Shown: positions 6,734-16,314 of the stretch, piece by piece
How positions within the stretch are numbered: the first letter of the stretch is position 1
Layout: each line of letters begins with the position of its first letter
Source of the DNA: Rothia kristinae NBRC 15354
GTDB taxonomy: Bacteria > Actinomycetota > Actinomycetes > Actinomycetales > Micrococcaceae
DNA: 64,000 bases
Reading direction: 5' to 3'
Assembly: GCF_001570865.1 (NCBI RefSeq)
Contig: NZ_BCSM01000014.1
Span: 16,169-80,168 of the forward strand
Program-made: the position numbers and the translations under genes
The notes under the pieces: generated by a model
Database searches by the model: none
Told to the model about the DNA's origin: nothing
The model's input: the letters and a program-made list of their open reading frames with translations, nothing else

Positions 6734-9004
6734 ATGGCCTCCTCCGACGGAACCTCCGAGCACACATCCCGCGACGACGCCGCCGCACCCAACACCGGCG
6801 CCACAAGAACCACCCCCGCCGAACCACCCACCATCACCGACAGCGTGCCGCACCAGCACGCGCCCGCCCGGGTGAACTGGCGAGTCTTCGGCGGGGCCGC
6901 CATCGGCGTGCTGATCATCTCCATCTGGGGTCTGGCCGATCCGGAGTCGATGGGTGAGGTGATCGGCGCCGTCGTCGGGTGGGTCTCCCGGCACTTCGGC
7001 TGGTTCTACATCCTCACCGGCACCGTGGTCCTGGCGTTCATCGCGATCGTCGCGTTCTCCAAGCAGGGCTCGGTGCGCCTGGGCCCGGACCATTCCCGCC
7101 CGCAGTTCTCCCTGTTCTCGTGGGCGGCCATGCTCTTCGCCGCCGGCATCGGGGCGGACCTGATGTTCTACTCCGTGCTGGAGCCGGTCACCCAGTACTA
7201 CACGCAACCCTCCGGCGGCACCGAGTCCGCAGAGGCCGCCCGGCAGGCGGTCGTGTGGACCCTGTTCCACTACGGACTGACCGGCTGGGGCATGTACTCC
7301 CTGATGGGCATGGCCTTCGGCTACTTCGCGTACCGGTTCAACCTGCCGCTGTCCATCCGCTCGGCCCTGTACCCGATCATCGGCAAGCGGATCAAGGGCG
7401 CGGCCGGCGACGCCGTGGACATCTCGGCGCTGCTGGGCACGATCTTCGGGGTGGCCACCTCGCTGGGCATCGGCGTCGTGCAGATCAACTACGGGCTGCA
7501 GTTCCTGTTCGGGGTGCCCAACTCCGTGGGGGTCCAGGCCGGGCTGATCGCGGTCTCCGTGGTCCTGGCGATCGCCTCGGCGGTGTCCGGGGTGGACAAG
7601 GGCATCCGGCGGCTGTCCGAGCTGAACATCTTCCTCGCCGTCGCGCTGATGCTGTACGTGCTGTTCCTCGGGGACACGGACTTCCTGCTCAACGCGCTGG
7701 TCATGAACGTGGGCGACTACCTCTCCCAGTTCCCAGGGATGACCATGGACACGATGGCCTATGACCACCCCGAGGAGTGGATGAACTCCTGGACCCTGTT
7801 CTTCTGGGCCTGGTGGGTCGCGTGGTCCCCGTTCGTGGGGCTGTTCCTGGCGCGGATCTCCCGCGGGCGCACCATCCGCCAGTTCGTGGTGGGCACCATG
7901 ACCATCCCGTTCGTGTTCATCCTGACCTGGATCTCCATCTTCGGGAACTCGGCCCTGGGGATCATCGACCAGGACGGGGACACCGACTTCGGCCAGACCC
8001 TGATGGGCACCCCGGAGCGGGCCTTCTACGATCTGCTGGCCCAGTACCCGGGGGCCACCGCAGCGGCGGCCGTGGCGACCTTCACCGGGCTGCTGTTCTA
8101 CGTGACCAGCGCGGACTCCGGGGCCCTGGTGATGTCCAACTTCGCCTCGACCATCGAGGACCCGACGAAGGACGGGCCCAAGTGGATGCGCATCTTCTGG
8201 GCGATCGCCACCGGTCTGCTGACCCTGGCGATGATGGTGGTCGGCGGGATCCCGACCCTGCAGTCGGCGACGATCGTGTTCGGCCTGCCCTTCGCGATCG
8301 TGATGTACCTGGTGATGTACGGGCTGTGGAAGGCGCTGCGGGTGGAGCGGGCCGCGATGGACTCCCAGGAGGCCGCCCGGGCGGGGGTGCGCGCCGCCAA
8401 CCGTGCCGCCGCGATCCAGCCGACCGAGCACACCCGGAACTGGCGCCAGCGCCTGGTCCGCTCGGTGTCCTACCCGGGCCAGGCCGCGACCCGCCGCTAC
8501 CTCTCCCAGACGGCGGAGCCGGCGCTGGAGGAGGTCTGCCAGGCGCTGCGCGAGGAGCACGTGCAGGCCGCGGTGGAGCACGGGCACGATCCCGTCACGG
8601 ATCTGCCGTATGTGAGCCTGGTGGAGCACCTGGACGGGGAGCGGGACTTCCTGTACCAGATCTACCCGGTGGCCTGCCCGACGCCGTCGTACCTGCTGGT
8701 CTCGCCGCAGTCGGAGGACTCCTACTACCGGCTGGAGCCGTTCTCCCAGACCGGTTCGCGCGGATACGACGTGTACGGCTTCACGAAAGAGCAGCTGATC
8801 CACGACGTGCTGGACAACCATGAGCGGCACCTGGAGTTCATCCGCCTGTCCACCCCCACCCAGGACGACGCCGGGGCCACCGTGATCACCGGCGCCCCCA
8901 CCGGCGCCATGGACTGGACCGTGGACTTCCAGGACCCGGAGGAGGACTCCTCTGCCGGTGACCCCAACCACACCCCGGAAGAATCCGACCGCACCGCGCG
9001 TTGA
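6734..9004 (+). CDS. betT: BCCT-family choline/betaine transporter (BetT-like)
   Basis: This 756-residue secondary transporter of the betaine/choline/carnitine family has about 12 membrane segments between residues 50 and 540. The family signature is visible: WTLFHYGLTGWGMYSLMGMAFGYFAYR, then NYGLQFLFGVP, then WTLFFWAWWVAWSPFVGLFLARISRGRTIR. The family takes up choline or glycine betaine with Na+ or H+. The hydrophilic C-terminal extension of about 200 residues matches BetT-type choline carriers, in which the cytoplasmic tail senses osmotic strength. The N-terminus is Ser/Thr/Pro-rich. It is the first gene of the operon, and betB and the choline oxidase follow on the same strand, so choline is the most likely substrate. 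Confidence 0.88.
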   Translation: MASSDGTSEHTSRDDAAAPNTGATRTTPAEPPTITDSVPHQHAPARVNWRVFGGAAIGVLIISIWGLADPESMGEVIGAVVGWVSRHFGWFYILTGTVVLAFIAIVAFSKQGSVRLGPDHSRPQFSLFSWAAMLFAAGIGADLMFYSVLEPVTQYYTQPSGGTESAEAARQAVVWTLFHYGLTGWGMYSLMGMAFGYFAYRFNLPLSIRSALYPIIGKRIKGAAGDAVDISALLGTIFGVATSLGIGVVQINYGLQFLFGVPNSVGVQAGLIAVSVVLAIASAVSGVDKGIRRLSELNIFLAVALMLYVLFLGDTDFLLNALVMNVGDYLSQFPGMTMDTMAYDHPEEWMNSWTLFFWAWWVAWSPFVGLFLARISRGRTIRQFVVGTMTIPFVFILTWISIFGNSALGIIDQDGDTDFGQTLMGTPERAFYDLLAQYPGATAAAAVATFTGLLFYVTSADSGALVMSNFASTIEDPTKDGPKWMRIFWAIATGLLTLAMMVVGGIPTLQSATIVFGLPFAIVMYLVMYGLWKALRVERAAMDSQEAARAGVRAANRAAAIQPTEHTRNWRQRLVRSVSYPGQAATRRYLSQTAEPALEEVCQALREEHVQAAVEHGHDPVTDLPYVSLVEHLDGERDFLYQIYPVACPTPSYLLVSPQSEDSYYRLEPFSQTGSRGYDVYGFTKEQLIHDVLDNHERHLEFIRLSTPTQDDAGATVITGAPTGAMDWTVDFQDPEEDSSAGDPNHTPEESDRTAR

Positions 9005-9076
9005 CACCACCGGAGCATGACTGTGACCGGATTCGAGCAGGCGCCGCGTCGCACCGGCGTCGAGGAAGGACTGAGT

Positions 9077-10552
9077 GTGAGCAGCACGCTGTACATCGAC
9101 GGAGCCTGGGTCCCGGCTGAGGACGGCGGGACCCGCACCATCACCTGCCCCGCGGACGGCACCGAGGTCGGCGTCGTCGCGGAGGCCACCGCAAAGGACA
9201 CCGAGAAGGCGATCGCCGCGGCGCGGCGGGCCTTCGACGAGAACGCCTGGGACGTGAGCGCCCCGGAGCGCGGGGACTTCCTGCTGGCCGTGGCCGCGCA
9301 GCTGCGCGAGCGCAAGGACGAGTTCGCCCGCGCCGAGTCCCTGGACACCGGCAAGCGCCTGGTGGAGTCCGGCTACGACATGGACGACATCGCCGCCTGC
9401 TTCCAGTACTTCGGGAAGATCGCCGGGCAGGACGCCGGGCGCGTGGTCGACGCCGGGGACCCGTCCGTGGCCTCCAAGGTGGTGCACGAGCCGGTGGGCG
9501 TGTGCGGGATGATCACCCCGTGGAACTACCCGCTGCTGCAGGTGGCCTGGAAGGTGGCCCCGGCGCTGGCCGCGGGCAACACCTTCGTGCTCAAGCCCGC
9601 GGAGCTGACCCCGCACACCGCGATCCTGCTGATGGATGTGCTGGACAAGCTGGGGCTGCCGGCCGGGGTGGCCAACCTGGTGCTGGGCGCCGGGGCCGAG
9701 GCCGGGGCGCCGCTGTCCACCCACCCGGACGTGGACCTGGTCTCCTTCACCGGCGGCCTGGTCACCGGCCGGAAGATCGCCGAGTCCGCGGCGGCCACCG
9801 TGAAGAAGGTGGCCCTGGAGCTGGGCGGGAAGAACCCCAACGTGATCTTCGCCGACGCGGACTTCGACGCCGCGGTGGACAACGCCCTGAACGGCGCGTT
9901 CGTGCACTCCGGGCAGGTCTGCTCGGCCGGCGCGCGCATCGTCGTCGAGGAGTCCATCGCCCAGCGGTTCACGGACGAGCTGGTGCGCCGGGCGAAGGAC
10001 ATCCGCCTGGGCGGGCCCTTCGACGACGACGCCGAGACCGGGGCCCTGATCTCCGAGGCGCACCTGCAGAAGGTCACCGCCTACGTGGACAAGGCCCGCG
10101 AGGAGGGCGCGAGCATCCTGTGCGGCGGAAAGCGCGCCACCGAGGGCGAGCTGTCGAAGGGCTGGTTCTACGAGCCCACCGTGATCGCGGACGTGGCCCG
10201 CGGGTCCAACGCGGTGACCGAGGAGGCCTTCGGGCCGGTGGTCACCGTGGAGACCTTCCGGGATGAGGCCGAGGCGGTGGCGATCGCCAATGACACGATC
10301 TACGGCCTGGCCGGGGCCGTGTGGACCTCCGACGCCGGGAAGGCCGAGCGGGTCGCGGCCAAGCTGCGCCACGGCACCATCTGGATCAACGACTTCCACC
10401 CGTACCTGCCGCAGGCCGAGTGGGGCGGCATGAAGCAGTCCGGCATCGGCCGCGAGCTGGGCCTGGCGGGTCTGGGCGAGTATGTGGAGACCAAGCACAT
10501 CTACCAGAACACCGCCCCGGCCGTGACCGGCTGGTTCCAGGACCGGAAGTGA
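9077..10552 (+). CDS. betB: Betaine aldehyde dehydrogenase
   Basis: This NAD(P)-dependent aldehyde dehydrogenase oxidises betaine aldehyde to glycine betaine. The catalytic nucleophile is Cys282 in SGQVCSAG, the general base is Glu248 in ALELGGKNPN, and the cofactor site includes TPWNYPLLQ and SFTGG. The 491-residue length is typical of BetB. The GTG at 9077 was chosen because GAGGAAGGA ends 6 nt upstream and the protein then begins SSTLYIDGAWV, as homologues do. An ATG at 9017 in the same frame would add 20 residues. It is 72 bp after betT and 124 bp before the choline oxidase gene. Together the two oxidation steps convert imported choline to the osmoprotectant. Substrate assignment rests mainly on this context. 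Confidence 0.9.
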   Translation: MSSTLYIDGAWVPAEDGGTRTITCPADGTEVGVVAEATAKDTEKAIAAARRAFDENAWDVSAPERGDFLLAVAAQLRERKDEFARAESLDTGKRLVESGYDMDDIAACFQYFGKIAGQDAGRVVDAGDPSVASKVVHEPVGVCGMITPWNYPLLQVAWKVAPALAAGNTFVLKPAELTPHTAILLMDVLDKLGLPAGVANLVLGAGAEAGAPLSTHPDVDLVSFTGGLVTGRKIAESAAATVKKVALELGGKNPNVIFADADFDAAVDNALNGAFVHSGQVCSAGARIVVEESIAQRFTDELVRRAKDIRLGGPFDDDAETGALISEAHLQKVTAYVDKAREEGASILCGGKRATEGELSKGWFYEPTVIADVARGSNAVTEEAFGPVVTVETFRDEAEAVAIANDTIYGLAGAVWTSDAGKAERVAAKLRHGTIWINDFHPYLPQAEWGGMKQSGIGRELGLAGLGEYVETKHIYQNTAPAVTGWFQDRK

Positions 10553-10676
10553 CCCCACGGCTGCGGGTGCGCCCCGCCACGAGGAGAGGCGCACCCGCGA
10601 GCCGGCATCGAGATCAGAGAGGCGGCGAGCGCACCGAGCGGCTCCCCCACCGACCCCCCCAACCACAGGAGGATCC

Positions 10677-12269
10677 ATGGCTGAAGAGCAGGTTTTCGAC
10701 TACATCATCGTCGGCGGAGGTTCGTCCGGCGCGGCCGCGGCGGCCCGGCTGTCGGAGAAGAACCCGCGGGCGCAGGTCGCGCTGATCGAGGCGGGCCCGG
10801 ATGACGCCGGGATCGACGAGGTCCTGCAGCTGAACCGCTGGATGGAGCTGCTGGAATCCGGCTACGACTGGGACTACCCGGTGGAGGAGCAGGAGCACGG
10901 CAACTCCTTCATGCGCATGGCCCGGGCGAAGGTCATGGGCGGGTGCTCCTCGCACAACTCCTGCATCGCCTTCTGGGCCCCGGCCGAGGACCTGGATGAC
11001 TGGGAGCGCCGCTTCGGGGCCACCGGCTGGAACGCGGAGACGGGTTTCCGCCTGTTCCGCCAGCTGGAGACCAATGAGGACGCCGGCGCCGAGAGCGGGG
11101 AGCACCACGGCGATTCCGGCCCGGTGCACCTGATGAACGTCCCGGCTTCGGATCCGTGCGGGGTCGCGGTGCTGGACGCCTGCGAGCAGGCCGGCATCCC
11201 CCGGGTGCGGTTCAACTCCGGGAAGACCGTGACCAACGGGGCCAGCTTCTTCCAGATCAACCGGCAGGCCGACGGCACCCGCGCGTCGTCGTCGGTGTCC
11301 TACATCCACCCGATCCGGGACCGGGAGAACTTCCACCTGATCACCGACACCCAGGTCAAGCGGGTCCTGTTCGATGGGGACAAGCGCGCCGTGGGCGTGG
11401 AGGTGGTGGACAACGCCTTCGCGGTGGCCAAGACCATCTGGGCCCGCAAGGAGGTCGTGCTCTCGGCGGGGGCGATCGACTCCCCGAAGCTGCTGATGCT
11501 CTCCGGGATCGGCCCGGCCGAGCACCTGCGCGAGGTGGGCGTGGACGTGCTGGTGGACTCCCCCGGCGTCGGCTCCCACCTGCAGGATCACCCGGAGGCG
11601 GTAATCCAGTGGGAGGCGAAGAAGCCGATGGTCCAGGATTCCACCCAGTGGTGGGAGCTCGGGATCTTCACGGAGCTGGACGTGCCCTTCGAGGATGAGT
11701 TCCCGGGGCGGCCGAACTTCATGATGCACTACGGCTCGGTGAACTTCGACATGCACACCCTGCGCCAGGGGTACCCGACGGGGGACAACGTGTTCTGCCT
11801 GACCCCGAACGTCCCGCACGCCCGCTCCCGCGGCACGGTGCGCCTGCGCTCCCTGGACTTCCGGGACAAGCCGAAGTTCGATCCGAAGTACTTCACGGAC
11901 GATGAGGGCTACGACATGGCGATCATGGTCGCGGGCATCCGCAAGGCCCGGGAGATCGCCTCCCAGCCGGCCCTGGCCGAGTGGAAGGGCCGCGAGCTGT
12001 TCCCGGGCGAGGACGTGCAGACGGATGAGGAGATCGCCGAGTACGTCGCGAAGACCCACAACACCGTGTACCACCCGGTGGGCACGGTGCGCATGGGCGC
12101 GGATGACGACGTCGACTCCCCGCTGGATGCCCGGCTGCGGGTCAAGGGAGTGTCCGGCCTGCGGGTCGCGGACGCCTCCGTGATGCCGGAGATCACTGCG
12201 GTGAACCCGAACATCACCTGCTTCATGATCGGCGAGCGCGCCGCGGAGCTGATCACCGAGGACGCCTGA
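10677..12269 (+). CDS. codA: Choline oxidase (GMC flavoprotein)
   Basis: This 530-residue GMC oxidoreductase has the FAD dinucleotide motif IIVGGGSSGAAAAARL at residues 10-25. His93 in MGGCSSHNSC corresponds to the histidine that binds FAD covalently in Arthrobacter globiformis choline oxidase. Other matches to that enzyme are HLQDHPEAVIQWE, TQWWELGIF, NFMMHYG, the active-site His in YHPVGTVRMG and the Asn in AVNPNITC. The enzyme uses O2 to oxidise choline through betaine aldehyde to glycine betaine, producing H2O2. This similarity favours oxidase over BetA-type choline dehydrogenase. AGGAGG lies upstream of the ATG. It is the last gene of the betT-betB-codA operon, followed by a hairpin terminator. 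Confidence 0.9.
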   Translation: MAEEQVFDYIIVGGGSSGAAAAARLSEKNPRAQVALIEAGPDDAGIDEVLQLNRWMELLESGYDWDYPVEEQEHGNSFMRMARAKVMGGCSSHNSCIAFWAPAEDLDDWERRFGATGWNAETGFRLFRQLETNEDAGAESGEHHGDSGPVHLMNVPASDPCGVAVLDACEQAGIPRVRFNSGKTVTNGASFFQINRQADGTRASSSVSYIHPIRDRENFHLITDTQVKRVLFDGDKRAVGVEVVDNAFAVAKTIWARKEVVLSAGAIDSPKLLMLSGIGPAEHLREVGVDVLVDSPGVGSHLQDHPEAVIQWEAKKPMVQDSTQWWELGIFTELDVPFEDEFPGRPNFMMHYGSVNFDMHTLRQGYPTGDNVFCLTPNVPHARSRGTVRLRSLDFRDKPKFDPKYFTDDEGYDMAIMVAGIRKAREIASQPALAEWKGRELFPGEDVQTDEEIAEYVAKTHNTVYHPVGTVRMGADDDVDSPLDARLRVKGVSGLRVADASVMPEITAVNPNITCFMIGERAAELITEDA

Positions 12270-12305
12270 GCCTCACCGCCCGTCGGCCCGGCCCGACGCC
12301 CCATC

Positions 12306-12340
12306 GACGGCCCCGTCGCGCCCCGCGCAGCGGGGCCGTC
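12306..12340. terminator. Hairpin between codA and the convergent MFS gene
   Basis: GACGGCCCCG at 12306-12315 pairs with CGGGGCCGTC at 12331-12340 around a GC-rich loop. It lies between two convergent genes, so it can serve both. There is no T-tract, which is common in very GC-rich actinobacteria. Confidence 0.55.
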
Positions 12341-12386
12341 GCCGTGTGGCAGCGCGGCGGGGCCGCCGTCGTGCGCAGCGCAGGCA

Positions 12387-13787
12387 CTACTCCGGGCGCG
12401 TCGGCCCGGGCTCGGCCCCCGGGTCCGGGTCGGCCGGGGGCACCTGGGGGATCTCGGTGGTGTCGTGCCGGACGGGCGGCAGCGGCTCGACGGCGGGCAG
12501 GGCGGCGGTCAGCGCCGGGTCCGGGGCGCGGTAGGCCAGCAGCTGGGGGAAGCGCCTGCTCAGCCCGGCCACCCCGAGGCCGCAGGCCACCGCCCCACCC
12601 ACCAGGGCCAGGCCGGGACCGGCCCACTGGCCGGCCGCGCCCATCACGCCGGAGCCCAGCCGCGGCCCGCCGTTGACGGTGACGATGAACAGACCCTGCA
12701 GGCGCCCGCGCATGGTGTCCGGGGCGGCCACCTGCAGGATCGTAGAGCGGTAGATGCTGCCCACGGAGTCCACGGCCCCGGCGACCATCAGGCCGATCAG
12801 GGCCAGGATCAGCCCGGTCCAGGCGGCCGCGGAGCCCCGTTCGGTCCCGGCCTGGACCCACCACATGGCCAGGCCCGCCCACAGCATCCCCGCGGTCCAG
12901 CCCGCGTAGGTCCAGGTCAGGGCCCGGCCCTGAGCCCGCACCCGCACGGCCCGCCCGGACAGCACGGTGCCCAGGAAGGCGCCCAGCGTCATGGTCCCGG
13001 ACAGCAGCCCGGCCACGGCCTCGCTGCCGCCGACCACCACCAGCGCCATCGCGGGGAACAGGGCCTGCGGGAACAGGGTGATCATGGCGCACAGGTCCAG
13101 CATGAAGGTCATCGCGACCACGGGTGAGCTGCGCACGAAGCGCAGCCCCTCCACCACGGAGGACAGGCCCCGGGTGGTCTGCTCCTCCCCCTCCGCCTGC
13201 TGCGGGACCTGCGGGGGCAGCCGGTACAGGGCCCACAGCCCCACGGTGAAGGTGCCCACGTCCACCAGGTACGTCCAGCCGTAGCCGACGGCGGCGACCA
13301 GGAAGCCGCCGAGCATGGGGCCCAGGGTCAGGGCGACGGTGCTGGCGGACATGTTCAGGGCGTTGGCCGCCGGCAGCCTCTTCAGCCCGACGATGTTGGG
13401 GATGATGGCCCCGCGCGCGGCCTGGTTGATGGGGTGCAGCAGGGACTGCAGGGCGATCAGCCCGTAGAGCACGGCAATGCTGTCCAGGCGCAGGAACGCC
13501 TGCGCGGCGATGAGCCCGGTGAGCACCCACAGGCCCAGCGACGCGGCCAGGGCCACGCGGCGTCGGTCCCGGGTGTCGGCCAGGACCCCGCCCCACAGCC
13601 CGCCGAAGATCAGCGGGAGCACGGAGACCAGGCCCACAGCGCCCACGGCGAAGGTGGAGCCGGTGATGCGGAAGATCTGCAGGGACACGGCCATCGCGGA
13701 GACCTGGAAGCCCAGCACGGAGAAGGCAGTGCCCAGCCACAGCCGCCGGAAATCCGGGTGCTGGCGCAGGGGCGTGAGGTCCATCAT
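12387..13787 (-). CDS. MFS transporter, EntS/MFS_3-type exporter
   Basis: About 466 residues with roughly 12 hydrophobic segments. The protein starts MMDLTPLRQHPDFRRLWLGTAFS, the usual opening of MFS_3 (EntS-like) exporters, which lack an extracellular N-terminus. The loop between segments 2 and 3 has GGVLADTRDRRRV, the MFS motif A. The family exports siderophores and other small molecules by proton antiport; the substrate here cannot be inferred. ATGs at 13787 and 13784 are both possible; the frame stays open to 13925 but lacks family similarity there. It is divergent from the aldo/keto reductase gene, with a shared 125-bp promoter region. The C-terminus is Pro-rich. Confidence 0.82.
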   Translation of the reverse strand: MMDLTPLRQHPDFRRLWLGTAFSVLGFQVSAMAVSLQIFRITGSTFAVGAVGLVSVLPLIFGGLWGGVLADTRDRRRVALAASLGLWVLTGLIAAQAFLRLDSIAVLYGLIALQSLLHPINQAARGAIIPNIVGLKRLPAANALNMSASTVALTLGPMLGGFLVAAVGYGWTYLVDVGTFTVGLWALYRLPPQVPQQAEGEEQTTRGLSSVVEGLRFVRSSPVVAMTFMLDLCAMITLFPQALFPAMALVVVGGSEAVAGLLSGTMTLGAFLGTVLSGRAVRVRAQGRALTWTYAGWTAGMLWAGLAMWWVQAGTERGSAAAWTGLILALIGLMVAGAVDSVGSIYRSTILQVAAPDTMRGRLQGLFIVTVNGGPRLGSGVMGAAGQWAGPGLALVGGAVACGLGVAGLSRRFPQLLAYRAPDPALTAALPAVEPLPPVRHDTTEIPQVPPADPDPGAEPGPTRPE

Positions 13788-13912
13788 GAGGCGGGGCACA
13801 CGGGAAAGCCTAGCCGAGGGCTGAATCCGGGGCCCGCGGGTACCGTGCGCCCCGGGGCCGGGGGCATGCTGGAGGGGTACGACGTCAACGGTTCGAAAGG
13901 CAGGGAATCCCC

Positions 13913-14746
13913 ATGACGGAAGCACCTCTCATCTCCCTGAACGACGGCAACGCCATCCCCCAGCTGGGTTACGGCGTGTGGCAGGTCGAGGACGAGACCG
14001 CGGAGAAGGTGGTCCAGCTGGCCCTGGAGGCCGGGTTCCGCCACATCGACACCGCGAAGATCTACGGCAACGAGGAGGGCGTGGGCCGCGGCCTGAAGGC
14101 CTCGGACGTGGATGCGCAGGACGTGTGGGTGACCACCAAGCTGTGGAATGACGACCAGGGCTACGACAAGGCCCTGCAGGCCTACGAGGCCTCCGCCAAG
14201 CGCCTGGATCTGGGCAAGCCGGTGGACCTGTACCTGATCCACTGGGCCCAGCCGCAGCAGGGCACCTACCTGGAGTCCTGGAAGGCGCTGATCGAGCTGC
14301 AGAAGCAGGGCAAGGTCCGCTCCATCGGCGTGTCCAACTTCCCGGAGGAGCAGCTGCGCGAGATCGTGCAGGAGACCGGGGTGGCCCCGGCCGTGCACCA
14401 GATCGAGCTGCACCCGCACTTCAACCAGGAGAAGATGCGCGCGGTCGACGAGGAGCTGGGCATCCGCACCGAGGCCTGGTCCCCGCTGGGCCAGGGCGGC
14501 GAGGTCCTGAAGGAGAAGGTCATCACCGACATCGCCGAGAAGCACGGGGCCACCGCCGGGCAGGTCGTGATCGCCTGGCACCTGGCCCTGGGCAACATCG
14601 TGATCCCCAAGTCCGTGACCCCGGAGCGGATCACGGAGAACTACGGCGCCCTGGACGTGCGCCTGGACGACGAGGATGTGCAGGCCATCAACGGCCTGAC
14701 CCGCGAGGACGGGCGTCTGGGCAACGATCCCGCGCAGGGGGTCTGA
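13913..14746 (+). CDS. Aldo/keto reductase (AKR5-type)
   Basis: This 277-residue NADPH-dependent carbonyl reductase has the complete catalytic tetrad: D46 and Y51 in HIDTAKIYGNE, K76 in TTKLWN and H110 in YLIHW. The NADP-binding end IPKSVTPERITENYGALDVRL is present, and the length is normal. The closest recognisable group is 2,5-diketo-D-gluconate reductase-like AKRs, which act broadly on aldehydes and ketoacids, so the physiological substrate is unknown. The start ATG follows GGCAGGGA. A G5-C5 hairpin overlaps the stop codon (14737-14752) and may end the transcript. It is transcribed alone. Confidence 0.9.
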   Translation: MTEAPLISLNDGNAIPQLGYGVWQVEDETAEKVVQLALEAGFRHIDTAKIYGNEEGVGRGLKASDVDAQDVWVTTKLWNDDQGYDKALQAYEASAKRLDLGKPVDLYLIHWAQPQQGTYLESWKALIELQKQGKVRSIGVSNFPEEQLREIVQETGVAPAVHQIELHPHFNQEKMRAVDEELGIRTEAWSPLGQGGEVLKEKVITDIAEKHGATAGQVVIAWHLALGNIVIPKSVTPERITENYGALDVRLDDEDVQAINGLTREDGRLGNDPAQGV

Positions 14747-14876
14747 GCCCCCCCTCCGACCGCATCCTGACCCCGGCGGTAACATCCGCCCCATCCCTTG
14801 GCCGCCCCGCATCGGCGAGCATACGCTCGAGACACCGACGCGGGGCGGTCTCGCGCATCACCGAAAGGCCTGCACT

Positions 14877-16310
14877 GTGGAGCATGACGACGCCGTGTAC
14901 CGCGAGTTCCGCGCCCGCTACGGCCCGCTGCTGGAGCGTCTGAACGACGTCGAGTGGACCCGCCGGGAGGCCCGCTCCCGAATGCTCACGGTGCACCCGG
15001 AGATGGATCATGAGCTGCTGGATCGGGCGCTGGCGGAGATGAGCTGGCGCAGCGAGCTGCGGCGGGAGGATCCGCTGGGCGGGGTGGTGATCTCCTGTTC
15101 CCTGCTGCTGGCGGTCAATGATCTGTTCGACCTCGGGGAGGACCCGGAGTACGCCGTGACCCTGCTGGAGCGGGCGATCTTCCAGGAGATGTCCGCGTTC
15201 ATGAACCTGCACGGGATCTCCGATGAGGCCGCGGCGCACATCCTGTCTCGGCTGGCGGCCAGCAACCGCTTCCTTGCCGAGTATCCGCGCACCACCCTCA
15301 CCCAGGAGGAGTACCGGGGGTTCCTGCGGGACATCCCGGAGTATCTGCGGGAGCTGTCCGCGGCGAAGGACGGCCGCTGGCCGGTCTCGGATGCGCTGAT
15401 CCGCGAGCGCATCGGTGAGGGCTCCTGGACGCGGGCGCTGCTGGCGGTGGGCATGTCCCCGGAGGAGCGCTACGCCGCGGACGGCACGGACCTGATCCCG
15501 GATTACACGGAGGCGCGCTTCCGCAGCGCGATGGCGGATTTCTTCACGTTCTGCATCCGCACGGATCGGATTCCGCACGCGCTGCTGTATGGGCGATGGG
15601 CGGCCAGCGGCTCCCGCTCGCGGGTGCCGCGGCCGAATCTGGCGACGGTGCGCCACCAGTTCGGCTCCTGGTCTCAGGCGATCGCGCACGGGCGGGAGCT
15701 GATCAACTCCAGCGATCCGGCTCAGGCGGATCCCCGGTACGAGGAGCACTGGGTGGGGCCGTGGACGCAGCCCACCCCGGTGGTCTCCCCCTCAGGAGGG
15801 CGTGCGGCGTGGAGTGTGAGCAGCTGGACGGATCGGGGCATCGGCGTCGTCGGGCATCTGCGCGCGGAGCCGGGTGAGACCTCCGAAGCGGACGCCGAGG
15901 CGGCGTGGGAGGAGCTGGTCGGGGAGATCGCCCAGGCGGTGCGGGATCTGCCGTGGAACCACTTCCTGACGGTGGAGTACGAGACGGGCAACAACCTGGA
16001 CGAGGCGCCGTTCGCGCAGGCCTTCACGGGACCTGCGGGGGTGGAGGTGACACTGGTCTCGGAGCGGTTCCTGCCGGCGATCGTGTGGCCGATCGACGAC
16101 GCGCATCTGCAGCGCACGGGGTGGACGGCCCCGGACGAGTCCCAGCCGCATTGGCGCCAGGGGCGCCTGGAGCCGGAGGCGGCGGCCCGGACCCTGGTGG
16201 ATGGGCTGCGCCACGGGCGGGACTGCTCGGATCCGTACAGCTTCCGGTGGGGTTCGGGGGCGGTCTACGCTGAGGGTGAGCAGAGAGCCGAGACAGACCT
16301 CAGGAGATGA
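14877..16310 (+). CDS. Hypothetical protein with homing-endonuclease-associated-like and YbjN-like segments
   Basis: This 477-residue protein has no family I can assign with certainty. It starts at a GTG preceded by GAAAGG. Three parts can be seen. Residues 1-210 are acidic and helical. About 215-285 (RTDRIPHALLYGRWAASG, then PNLATVRHQFGSWSQAIAHG) resembles the short homing-endonuclease-associated repeat that occurs in isolated copies in actinobacterial proteins. About 335-465 (AWEELVGEIAQAVRDLPWNHFLTVEYET, then ERFLPAIVWP and AARTLVDGLRH) resembles YbjN/TY-Chap-type chaperone-like domains. No signal peptide or membrane segment is visible. The downstream MFS gene starts 4 nt after its stop, so the two probably form an operon. 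Confidence 0.75.
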   Translation: MEHDDAVYREFRARYGPLLERLNDVEWTRREARSRMLTVHPEMDHELLDRALAEMSWRSELRREDPLGGVVISCSLLLAVNDLFDLGEDPEYAVTLLERAIFQEMSAFMNLHGISDEAAAHILSRLAASNRFLAEYPRTTLTQEEYRGFLRDIPEYLRELSAAKDGRWPVSDALIRERIGEGSWTRALLAVGMSPEERYAADGTDLIPDYTEARFRSAMADFFTFCIRTDRIPHALLYGRWAASGSRSRVPRPNLATVRHQFGSWSQAIAHGRELINSSDPAQADPRYEEHWVGPWTQPTPVVSPSGGRAAWSVSSWTDRGIGVVGHLRAEPGETSEADAEAAWEELVGEIAQAVRDLPWNHFLTVEYETGNNLDEAPFAQAFTGPAGVEVTLVSERFLPAIVWPIDDAHLQRTGWTAPDESQPHWRQGRLEPEAAARTLVDGLRHGRDCSDPYSFRWGSGAVYAEGEQRAETDLRR

Positions 16311-16314
16311 TCGG

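Noticed and set aside
6458..10678. A 1406-codon open frame on the minus strand opposite betT and betB
   Set aside because: Same reason: the composition of an antisense shadow. Both sense genes have clear catalytic motifs and ribosome-binding sites.
10677..12269. Choline dehydrogenase BetA
   Set aside because: GGCSSHNSC with the FAD-linking His and several long matches to Arthrobacter choline oxidase favour the oxidase.
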